DNA from: Aphrophora alni
Lineage: Eukaryota > Arthropoda > Insecta > Hemiptera > Aphrophoridae
NCBI GenBank assembly: GCA_963513935.1
Contig: OY740774.1
Span: 99,331,668 to 99,395,667, forward strand
DNA: 64,000 nucleotides
Direction of reading: 5' to 3'
The position numbers and the translations under genes were made by a program. Under the pieces are notes generated by a model that did no database searches, was not told where the DNA came from, and saw nothing but the letters and a program-made list of their open reading frames with translations. Shown here piece after piece: positions 35,232 to 44,937 of this stretch (its first letter is position 1; every line of letters starts with the position of its first letter).

Positions 35232-35284
35232 TACTCTAACTTGAAATTCGATGACATAATCATCATCCTCAGAGGGTTAGAGTA
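35232..35284 (-). ncRNA. Nested hairpin with hammerhead-like core
   Basis: An outer perfect 9-bp stem, TACTCTAAC (35232-35240) with GTTAGAGTA (35276-35284), encloses an inner GATGA-loop-TCATC stem. On the minus strand the order is outer stem, CTGAGGA (fits the hammerhead core CUGANGA), inner stem II, GAAT (consensus GAAA), short unpaired stretch, outer stem. Penelope-like elements and related retroelements carry minimal hammerheads of this form. Stem III and the cleavage triplet are not clear and the second core box has one mismatch, so activity is doubtful. Confidence 0.3.
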
Positions 35285-35384
35285 ATACAGGAACTTACTG
35301 AAGGTTTTTGTTTGTTTAGGGATTTTTGTTTACCTCATTATTTTGGGAGAAAAACCAAAATTTGTTCCTTATTCGTTATTATGA

Positions 35385-35645
35385 ATATCTATATTCTGCC
35401 AACTACATTGTTTGTTATTAGAAATGAAGTAAACACGTTGTGTGCAATTTACTGTACGACCAAAGTGATCCCTTGAGCACGCCACACCCAATAATTACAT
35501 GTTTCTCTTTCATAATTTTAATGGATACAGAAAATACCTTGTTATAAACTAAATATACCTTCAAACCATAAATAAAAGTAGTAAAAGTTCTCGAGCCAAT
35601 TTAAATATTTATAATATTCATAAAAAGTCAATAAAACATTTGAAA
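35385..35645. repeat. Dispersed repeat family B, copy 2
   Basis: Second copy of the family at 31880-32115, same orientation: TTCGTTATTA, GAAGTAAACACGTTGTG, GCACGCCACACCC, TCATAATTTTAATGGATAC, AATACCTTGTTATAA, CATAAAAAGTCAATAAAACA. Diverged by substitutions and small indels. Confidence 0.6.
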
Positions 35646-36585
35646 TATATGTTTTATAAATTCAAATTCACAATCGGTGTTAAAAAAAAAAGAAAAGAAA
35701 ATCTGTTTTCATTAATATCGATTCATAATTCCATAATTCCATATGAAGAATTGCATAACGTTTTATTACACATTCATTTAAGTATACATTTAATATTTAA
35801 ATTATGTTTGGCTGTTCAAATTTTTTCGCACGTATAAGACCACGATTTTCATTTTCCAAGGAAAACCGTTAATAAGTCGGAAAATAAATCAATTGCAAAA
35901 TATTTTCGATATCTATTTAAAATTAAATTATACGCATGAATTTTTTGAGAACTAAAAAAAAATTTCTCATTTTTCATTCTTGAAGAATACCTTGAAAAAA
36001 ATATCTATTTTTTGTATGAAAACACTTAGCGAATATCATTATATATTGATTTTAGAACTTTCTGAAATTTGTCATGTTTCAAAATTTTGATGTCTCTTCA
36101 TTTATCGATTTTTCCAAATGGCTTTCCATCGGAAAATGAGCGTTTGTTATGACAAGTGATTCATTTTTTTTCCTTATTACGGCCAAATTACTTAAAAATA
36201 AAATTTATTTCCCAATTATTTCACTGTTTGGTGTATATAAAATAAAACATTTAAAAACTGTAATTATTGTGTAATGTATCTTCTTTAATCCATAATATGT
36301 TTGAGAGAAAAGTGGTGTATCTCAGAGATACACCTTTTGCTTCCAAAATATCTTCTTAAATGTAAGACTCGTTGCAGGAAAAATGGTGTATCACAATTCA
36401 GCCCCTAAATACATCCCTTAAAGTTTTTTAAAAATCTGAATATTTTACAAGAGATGTTCAGGATGGTATTGAGTAAGTTGTTGCTACCTATGTTGCAAAT
36501 AATAATTTTCTGATTTTTTTTTACAGTACTTCTAATAAAACTCCTTGTTTCTCAAAACTACATTATATTGACTTACACCACTATT

Positions 36586-36587
<2 letters not shown>
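35646..36587. other. AT-rich DNA with one short palindrome
   Basis: No gene. A near-perfect 21-base palindrome GGTGTATCTC-A-GAGATACACC lies at 36314-36334, and GGTGTATCAC recurs singly near 36383. Confidence 0.5.

Positions 36588-36656
<69 letters not shown>
36588..36656. repeat. (AT)n microsatellite
   Basis: Sixty-nine bases of alternating AT. Confidence 0.95.
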
Positions 36657-36660
<4 letters not shown>

Positions 36661-38894
36661 ATAATAATTCAAAACAATTCGAGTGTCGACTATTTTCGTC
36701 TTTTTTCCAGACGTTAAGAAACGAATCCCCAGGTTAGATTTTTCTTTCATTTAATTCCGGCGTTTTCCAAAAACGCCAATAAACAATTATGATTAGGCAA
36801 CAAGTCAGTGGATAGGAAAACATCATTAGGTCAAAATTACGTTGTTCGATTTTATTTAGAGATTTGATTCGAGAAAGTCTGAAAAGAAAAATATTTTACC
36901 CTCAATTTTCTGAAATAAAGAACATGGGATGTAAATGTGAATGTAACATAACAGGCATTTGAACGTTTCTAAAATATATAGCATACAAAATTTGTTTCTT
37001 GTCTTTACAAATTTCTGTTAAAACTCTTAGTGCCACGGGTTCTGATAATAAGCTTAACTGTAGACCCACAAACTATGTTCTCAACAGAATATAGCTTAAC
37101 CAAAACCCAAAGTAGCATAATAGAGGATGGGGCGGAAGGTAGGATCACTAGAACATTAATGGATATTCACGACCATCCATTTAGATACTTACGTCAAAAA
37201 AAATAATAATAATAACCTTAACAGAACTCTTTGTTAATGGACAATTCCCGTATGGCATAATAATAACGTTGTGCAAATCTCATAAAGAGCTACTTTAATA
37301 ATATGTGGTCAGCACATTGAGTTCCCGGTGCTATAATTCTAACCTTCACAAAGAAAATTCCATAGAAATTCCAGCTTCCTTCTCCACGATCCTAGGTTAA
37401 CACCGTAACCTAGGATTTAACCTTTATTTAAAACATGACGAAGACTCACCACAAACAAAGAGAGAGCGAGGAAATATGCAAATGCTGATTACTTTATTAT
37501 TCGTATATAGATTGTTTACACACCATGTGGTTTGATAAGATAACCGATTATTATATTTGTGCTTAAAAGGAGGAAATTGTGTTTCTCCCGTTTCTAAATA
37601 GAACTAGTAATAGCAACAGTTGGTATTTGTCATCAAGTTTCATCTGCCGAAAGCTAAAATTTAAATTTTAAAATGAAACCGTAAGGAATTTTGATTTACA
37701 CCCTGTGTTGCTAAATTTATCCGGGGTCGCAACCACAATAACTTTGATTATTGGAAATTTGAAAATACAATTGAAAAGATAAATGTTAATATAAACAAAC
37801 CAATGTAAATATTTCAAAATGCCGGACGTTTAAAATACTTTATCATCTAGAGACTACCAAGTTCAATTGAAGATTCCATTGTATTACATATACTCTTTTG
37901 CAATTAAACTGCATAGCCGAAAGTTTTTTGATGGAACTGGCTGTGCATCAGGTCCGTTCTCGCTCTACAAAATGTAAAGAAGCAAAAAAGTCAAGTTCAA
38001 CACCAACATCAGTTTTCTTTTCAAATGAAACAAAATCTTCAGTTTTTGTGATAATCGTGTTCTTTGACCTGGGCATATATCAACAGGCACGTTATTTTTC
38101 CCTCCGCTATTTTCAATACTTTTGCAAGCAGAACATTCACATTGGAATTTAGGATGGATAAGACTGAGATGACTGAGGAAAATTTCTCAACGAAGTAAAT
38201 GTAGTCACTCACTACAATAACCCTAAGAAATATTATGATAATTAGGAAACTTTAGATACGTTTCAAATTTGCCCGGTTCTTTCATTTCAATTACGTCGTC
38301 TTTTTCATTACGCCTAATTTTGCAATCCACCGACCAAATCTGCACTGAAACGTGAATACGTCTTAATTTGAAGATAAATTATTCTTTACATAAACGATTT
38401 TCTCATAGTAAAAATGAAGTAGGATGTACCTAACATTTACTGGTGTCTATTCCTGTAAATATTAATCTCTTCGGCTCTTTGTTGAGTTAACAAACAAACA
38501 TTGTAATTCCTAGATATTTCATTTAGAAAAATCTCTAATGCAGTCTACACCTCTCACGACGTAATATTATTGAAATTTTCATTATTAATGCTGACTAGAT
38601 AAGCAATTTTATCATTTCTCGTTTTCAACTTCTGGGCAAGAATTAAACACTCTTATTTTGTTTGAATTAAACTTGTTAGGTCTCTAAACGAGCTGAACAA
38701 AAGTTCCTCTCCACACAAAAAACAACTAAAATAAATTGTCCTAGGCTGAATATACTAATTTACATCAAATACTTACAGACCATGGTTCATAGAAAATACT
38801 TGAGGGTTTTTTTTTATTATTCGAACTTTAATTTGTTAATGTCGCGTGAACAACTAAACCACAGAAATAAAATTTATAGGGAAAATTTGTTCAT
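36657..38894. other. AT-rich DNA; one weak exon-like segment
   Basis: No gene can be supported. On the minus strand, 37964-37884 reads as a 26-codon open stretch to TAA (SENGPDAQPVPSKNFRLCSL at its start). It is preceded by a good acceptor (polypyrimidine then TTTTGTAG). With no upstream exon identified this is only suggestive. Confidence 0.4.
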
Positions 38895-39135
38895 ATCGTT
38901 TGAACTTGTAAGATTGTAACTTATATGCCTCGCTGACTACAGTAAATACGGACTTGACAATTCCAAGGTACCCTAACTGTATCTAAATCTTATTTCATGT
39001 AGTATTAGATCCCTCTATTTTATTTTTCCTATCGAGTCTCTGACAACCAACTCTTGTTCTCATTCGACACTGACAATTTGCGTATAAGGAGGAGGCGGGT
39101 CTTTATTTTATGTCATGTTCTTCCTTTTTCATAAA
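38895..39135 (+). repeat. Dispersed repeat family A, copy 2
   Basis: Matches the reverse complement of 41925-42160: GACTACAGTAAATACGGAC, CCAAGGTA...CTAACTG, ATCTAAATCTTATTTCATGT, TAGATCCCTCTATTTTAT, CTTGTTCTC, CGACACTGA and GGGTCTTTATTTTATGT. No coding frame. Confidence 0.7.
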
Positions 39136-39754
39136 GTGTTTAGCAAGGTTTAAATACGAAAATACTAAAGTTCTGCTCAAAAGTTAATTGTGAACTACAA
39201 CCCATAGCAGTCGAATCATAAAGTGCTGAAGCAATACAATTACAAGCTATTGTACATGAGTTAAAAAATTAACCAAACATCTACTCATGGATTTCATAAT
39301 AGTCAAGATTAATTCAATACTAAAGATAACGGATACTTAACTGTTCCATGTTCGCTGACTTAATTCTACCACAAAATTAATCGACTTCTCTATTTTAAAA
39401 TAGAAACTTGTTTTGTAAAACTTAATAGTTCTATTCTGTAGTTATTGTGACTGACTGTTACATTTTGCAAGTGACAGAACATTAATTCTGATAACTAGTA
39501 TATAACGTTAGTCGTAACTGCATAGTTTAAAATAATAAATGACAGTGGATGTAGTCACAATTTATTGACTGACAATGACAGACCAAGTTCTTATCATTTA
39601 TTATTATATTGTTATAATAACCATCGTTTTGTACTTTATAGTGAAATAGTTTATTTTATCGAAACTCATTAAAAGAATTACAAAATTGTTGACACGTTTG
39701 TGATTTCGAAATTTGTTCTACTTGTACACATAACCAGACCTTATGGCCCACTTA
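39136..39754. other. AT-rich DNA, no feature seen
   Basis: Nothing recognised. Confidence 0.5.
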
Positions 39755-40700
39755 CTTTCTTAAACTATAAATCACCATAATAACAGATTATTATCTTACA
39801 TGTAACATATTCGTAATAAACGTAACCCTATTTTTGGTTGAACTACTTGAATTTAAAAAATTATAATTTCACAAAAATGAGTTATTCTAAATTTTATAAA
39901 ATGCGGTAAGTATTTAAAATGTAACTAGAACAATCTAAGACGAACACACACATATTTAAAAAAAAACGATATTTTGAAAATATATCGTAGAATAAAAGAG
40001 GAATTATAAATATATTATAATATATATTATTTACAATATGGCATACGATGGCAGTATGTATTTTAATTAACTTTCATCTAGAGGAGTGTGGAAAGATAAC
40101 TACAGACTCCTTTAACCTCAAGTAGGTTAGGTTAGGTTAGGTTAGGTTAGATTAGGTTAGGTTAGGTTAGGTTAGGTTAGGTTAGGTTAGGTTAGGTTAG
40201 GTTAGGTTAGGTTAGGTCAGGTCAAGCCTCCCTCAAACACTAGGCAAACTAATACAAGTCAAAGGATCGATTCTAAAACTAAACTTTAAATCTTTATTTA
40301 AAAAAGGTAAACTGATTTCTATTCCTTGCTTTCTGTTTCAACTTGCAACTTGCATTGGTGGAATATTTTCAGATCAGTTAGGGTTTCAAAAATTCTAATC
40401 ACATTTTTTAGTTTCAAATGCAACTACAAAGTATAAATATAAATTTATATATTCCTCTGATTAATTGTTGGCGACGACATAAAATATTTCTTCAGGTTTT
40501 TTTATAAGCATTCAAATTTTGATATCGTTAAATAATTTAGTAAAAAATACGGGCGTTGGTGCGTGGCTTAATTGCCTCTTTCCTGTTACATGAGAGGCTT
40601 TGACGTATCCTTTTAAGTTCAGTTGCTAAAAAGCTTAACATGACATAGTCAATAATGTATCGTTGATTTGTTGAAAATAAAAGTGTTTATTGTGAACTTT
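39755..40700 (+). repeat. Dispersed repeat family D, copy 2
   Basis: Paralogue of 32975-33910, about 6.8 kb away and in the same orientation. It differs by numerous substitutions and small indels and by the presence of the (TTAGG)n tract at 40123-40217. Confidence 0.75.
40123..40217 (+). repeat. Interstitial (TTAGG)n tract
   Basis: Nineteen or so near-perfect TAGGT/TTAGG units (one ATTAGG variant near 40150, ending GGTCAGGTCAAG). TTAGG is the canonical insect telomere repeat. The tract is internal and is absent from the paralogous repeat copy at about 33407. Confidence 0.95.
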
Positions 40701-40937
40701 TGTTAGTTTTTTTTTTATACTCATTTAAATAGAACATTTTATGTACTAACTAATCAAGATGTAGTTCGTGGTGAAATCTGATTTGAAGAATTCACAATCT
40801 GGGCTCAGAAATTCGAGAAGAAAAGTAACGTAATGAAACAGTCAGCAAGTCGAATTCGCGATTCGTAAATCTAACCTTTCTATCCAGAATTGCCTCCTAA
40901 AAATACCAACGATGATAAACCAATATCGCAACTTTTT

Positions 40938-40993
40938 TGGGAACCTCTCTCGGATAAGGGAGAGCTTTAACCACTAAAACAACCTGAGGCTCC
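40938..40993 (-). pseudogene. tRNA-like fragment
   Basis: Minus strand reads TTAGTGGTTAAAGCTCTCCC, TTATCCGAGAGAGGTTCCC. The GTGGTTAAAGC part resembles a Ser/Leu-type tRNA D-arm (pol III A box), and CTCTC/GAGAG can form an anticodon-like stem. No T-arm follows. Probably a tRNA-derived SINE relic or a chance match. Confidence 0.25.
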
Positions 40994-41004
40994 GTTTGAT
41001 GTTT

Positions 41005-41529
41005 TTTTTATTAAAACTCACGTCCTTTCAATCGGTTATTATGTTCAGAATATTGAGTTTGTCGTTGTCGTATCGATCAATTGAAGCACATCTGACTTTA
41101 CACATTTAATTAATGTTTTCATGAATATTTTTGGTATAACTCCCTCAACACAGTCTATTGTTAAATCTCTTCATATCTAAAGAAGCATATATTCATTTAT
41201 TTATCTGTGAATTTTAATTCATTTGACGATTTTCGATCAAATAACCTACTTAATTATAAAGTACAAAACGTTGTCGATAGTAACAATATAATAATAAACG
41301 GTAAAAACTTTGACTGTTATTGTCAGTTGCAAATTGTGAACAACCATTCTTCGTCATTAATTATTTTAAACTATGTAGTTATGACGTATGTTATTTCCTA
41401 GTTATCAGAATTAATGTTCTGTCACTTGCAAAATGTCACAGTCAGTCTCAATAACGACAGAATGGAACTATTAAATTTTACAGAACAAGTTTCATTTCTA
41501 ATATAGAGAAGACAAACAGTTTTGTGATA
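41005..41529. other. AT-rich DNA, no feature seen
   Basis: Nothing recognised. Confidence 0.5.
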
Positions 41530-41530
41530 C

Positions 41531-41600
41531 AATTTACCCGAAGACTGGGTAAATTTACTTTGGGCAAAGGTCCTGGGTTTGATTCCCAGTATAGGTTGTA
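41531..41600 (+). pseudogene. tRNA T-arm with adjacent strong hairpin (SINE or tRNA relic)
   Basis: CTGGG-TTTGATT-CCCAG (41573-41589) is a perfect five-base-pair T stem with a seven-base loop, matching the pol III B box (GGTTTGATTCC against GGTTCGANTCC). Just upstream, AATTTACCC-GAAGACT-GGGTAAATT (41531-41555) forms a perfect nine-base-pair stem with a seven-base loop in the anticodon-arm position, but longer than any anticodon stem. No D-arm is visible. It is either a tRNA pseudogene or part of a tRNA-derived SINE. Confidence 0.45.
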
Positions 41601-41924
41601 TATTTTCACTTGTAATAATATTGTATTTTCAATACTTGTTGGTAAAAAACGCATTAGCGTATAAATCAATAAATTGAAAAATATATATTAACCCATTTAC
41701 AATGGCTAGCCCTTAAATGTTATTGATGAAGCACCGCATTTTTCGATTTCTTTAAGTTGTAGTACACACATAAAATTTTGAAGCGAAGGTAGTATTTTTT
41801 TTCTTTTTTAGACTTTGCTAAATCTGTAAAAAATAATGTATGTTGATATTGAAATTAATATGTTTGTTTAATTATGCTTCTGTTGTTTAAAGCCCAGAAA
41901 CCTCTCGAAGGTCACCGCATTATA
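41601..41924. other. AT-rich DNA, no feature seen
   Basis: Nothing recognised. Confidence 0.5.
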
Positions 41925-42160
41925 AAAAAAGAATGAACAGAACATAAAATAAAGACCCTTCCCACTTTAGTACACAAATATCATCAGTGTCGGAAGAGAA
42001 CAAGACCTTGTCGTCATATACCCGATATGAAATATGAAAGAGAGGGATCTATAAATTGTACATGACATAAGGTGTAGATCCAGCTAGGTTACCTCGGGGT
42101 TGCCATGTCCGTACTTACTGTAGTCGGGGGGGGGGGGGCACATAAGTTAAACTTACACTT
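41925..42160 (-). repeat. Dispersed repeat family A, copy 3 (inverted), with G13 run
   Basis: Reverse-oriented copy of 38895-39135. Where that copy reads GCCTCGCTGACTACAG, this one has a 13-base G run (42126-42138, C on the family strand) before GACTACAGTAAGTACGGAC, so the homopolymer grew inside the element. Confidence 0.7.
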
Positions 42161-43258
42161 CAGTTTATATGAACACATATTCACTACATATTTTAAAATA
42201 TTTAAAACTTTAAAATGACATTGGAATTTAATTATTTAATTTTTTTTAAAACCCCAAATGTTTTCCATAAGCCAAGATCAGGATATAATTATATGATGAA
42301 TAAAAGCGAATAATAAGAAAATTGTGTGAACACGGCCAGCTGGGATGTGATAAGACAAAAACCCAAAGCTCGTTTCATTCGTTCTCAGACCATTCTTTCA
42401 ACCTAGGCAAATTTATTTTAGAGTGTTTTAATGTGAACAGAACCTTTCGTTTACATATCTAACATGTTTAATTCTTATCAAGAGGGTAAAAATCTATTAA
42501 TAGCAAAATTGTACTTATAGTCTGCATGTAAATGAAAATTTGGAAAGTTCATTAAAATCAATTTTTTGTGAGAGGTGGGGAGAAAATGCGATATTAGAAG
42601 ATTTTTTTTAGGAAGATACCAACTATGAAATACTATGGTTGTTTGTGAACTCAATAAAAAGTCGAAGAGATAAATATTTAGGAGAGTAAGCATCAGTATA
42701 TGTTTAGTTCAGCTTTCTCTAAGTTTATTGTGGAAAAAAAACTGACGAAAACGTCCTTGAAAAGAAACATTTATCTTCAAATATAAACGTTCAGTTTGTA
42801 TACGTCGTAGGTCGACAGAAAATACCTGATTACTCGTAAGGAAGACGTTCTTCATTGAAAGAACCGGGCAAATCGGAAAATTATCTTTAAGTTTTCTAAA
42901 TAGTAAAATATTTACTAAACTTATTACAGTGATCACACATTTATTCTGTTAAGAAAATTTGCTCAGTTACCCAAGTCTTATTCCAATAAGAATGTTTTGA
43001 GTCAAAAATTAGGAGCCTAATAAATCCTGTGGGAAAACGTTTTAAATCAAATCGGTCGATCCAATGGAGAGATCAGCTACGGTGGGCCCAGTTGTTGGAC
43101 AGGCAATTTCCAACAAACGTTTATTTTAACGTAAGGTAACAAAAACGAATTTGGCCATGAAAAACTTAAAACATTTTGAAAAAATTAAAACATTTTTCTT
43201 TATTAGATATATTATAAGACTTACCGTCACAATAGTCTATGTTTGTCTGTAGTTATAT
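42161..43258. other. AT-rich DNA, no gene seen
   Basis: Two minus-strand open frames (42478-42693, 42709-42936) have chance composition. No repeat recognised. Confidence 0.5.
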
Positions 43259-43298
43259 CACTACGGCCGTTTCGGCTATTCAGCCATTTTCAAGTGTT
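43259..43298 (-). ncRNA. Degenerate minimal hammerhead-like motif (Penelope-type)
   Basis: Minus strand order: CAC (stem I), TTGAAAA (core 1, consensus CUGANGA), GGCT-GAAT-AGCC (stem II), GAAA (core 2, exact), CGGCCG (short palindromic stem III), TA (NUH-type cleavage step) and GTG (closing stem I). Minimal type I hammerheads with tiny palindromic stem III are known from Penelope-like retroelement terminal repeats, where they act as dimers. Here the first core strand is mutated at conserved positions, so this copy is expected to be inactive. The phrase GGCTGAATAGCCGAAACG itself is a common arthropod repeat signature. Confidence 0.45.
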
Positions 43299-44937
43299 AT
43301 GCGGGTATTACCGTTGTCTTAGTTTAAAATCACAAATTACGAACACACGACACATAACAAACACATAAGTTCTTAAAACATTTAAAACATGATGTAGTAG
43401 GCCCACTGTCACAACGCATATTTTTCTTTATACTTAAATGGAACAGCCTTTCACAAACACCCATATAAAAAACCAAAAACCAATTAAACCCCAATTAATT
43501 GAGGAAACATCCTTCATTAAAAATACTGATATTCTCAAAAATAGCTCTAATAATTATGAAAAAAATCGCACTAAATTCTAAGCTTTAATGACACAAAAAA
43601 AGACATGTATTGTCGAAACTAACCAAAAATGCTAGTTGAAGAGTAAAAAAGTAGTTCATTTCGTTATTTCAAGAACCATTGTCGTATAGTTGCAGTTAGG
43701 TAGATTGGTTCATATAAAACCATACTGTTATCAAAATTTCTCAAGCTGATTTTGAGAGTTTAGAGCTATTAGGACCGTATTACGGCCGATGTTTAATTTA
43801 ACTGATAACTTTCGAACTCCAAATTTAAAGAGACAACGAATTAATTGGATCATTTAAGGCTGTGTTTCAAAAATATATAATTAAAATCCAAAATATTTAG
43901 TTATATTAGGAATGCAAAAACGAGACTAAATATGAACAAAATATGTCGCATACTAAATTTTATAAAAATCTGTCCTCTATTTTTGTATTGTAGAGTATTA
44001 CCACAGAAAAGAAGGAATTAGAATGGTGTTCCATTCCTTCTTCTATGGTGTTACACAGACGATGACCGACATCGATCCATAAACCTCTTGGGGTATGGGG
44101 GGGGGGGGGTAAGGGAGGACTGAAAAATTGATACAGAGAAAAACTCAACGTTGGTGTTTTAATAACGTAGAAAATGATTTTTTTAAAACATTACATTGGT
44201 AACAGTTTGCATAAATAAAAGCTTGTGATAATAATTCGACAGTTTGTTAGAAGGGAACAGTTGATCTTCTAATCTCAGTACAAGTAACAACAGCACGTTT
44301 TCAAATTTGGCAAAACAAACATCTTCTGCCGACGAAGAAGAAATGAATTTATTTTCAAGTGATAAATCCATTATGGCAAGTTACTGTTAAATGTATTACG
44401 AACCACGTGACTCCTGAGAAAAGTGAAGTTTATAACACAGATCAATAAACTTGAAAACTGTTCAAATAATTTAGTATTCACGATTAATCGTTGATAGCAC
44501 ATTTAGTTCCATTGGTTTAGGAAATAAGTCTTCACCTTATATATGGATGGAAATATATGAATAATTCCACATATATAACTAATAATTCCTACTTTAAAAT
44601 TTTCAGTAATACGCGAAACAATTTGAGTTTTTCAGGTTTTGGGTTTTGTTTATCAGTTTGTAAGAATTTTTTCCTTTGTTGTTTAATGGTAAAAACATAT
44701 TGGATTATCATTTCCTTATACAAAAAATAATAAAACACGATAAAATAAAGATATCTAACCCTCGAAAAAAGCGGCAGGGTCAGAAGAGATCAAAAGTCGG
44801 TCAAGAGAGACCTAATAGAAAAGATCAATTTATGACTACATGAAAACATTGGCAATCTAGCTACCGCCCCTCACACATCCGTACTGACTATAATTAGCCC
44901 TGAGTGCGAGAAGAAGAAAGTTCTACTGTACGTGACC
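43299..44937. other. AT-rich DNA with a G13 run, no gene seen
   Basis: No supportable gene. A 13-base G run lies at 44097-44109. Confidence 0.5.

Noticed and set aside
36532..36750. Frame with a long Ile-Tyr repeat
   Set aside because: Translation of the (AT)n tract at 36588-36656.
40123..40217. A true chromosome end
   Set aside because: The TTAGG tract is short, internal, and flanked on both sides by the same dispersed repeat.
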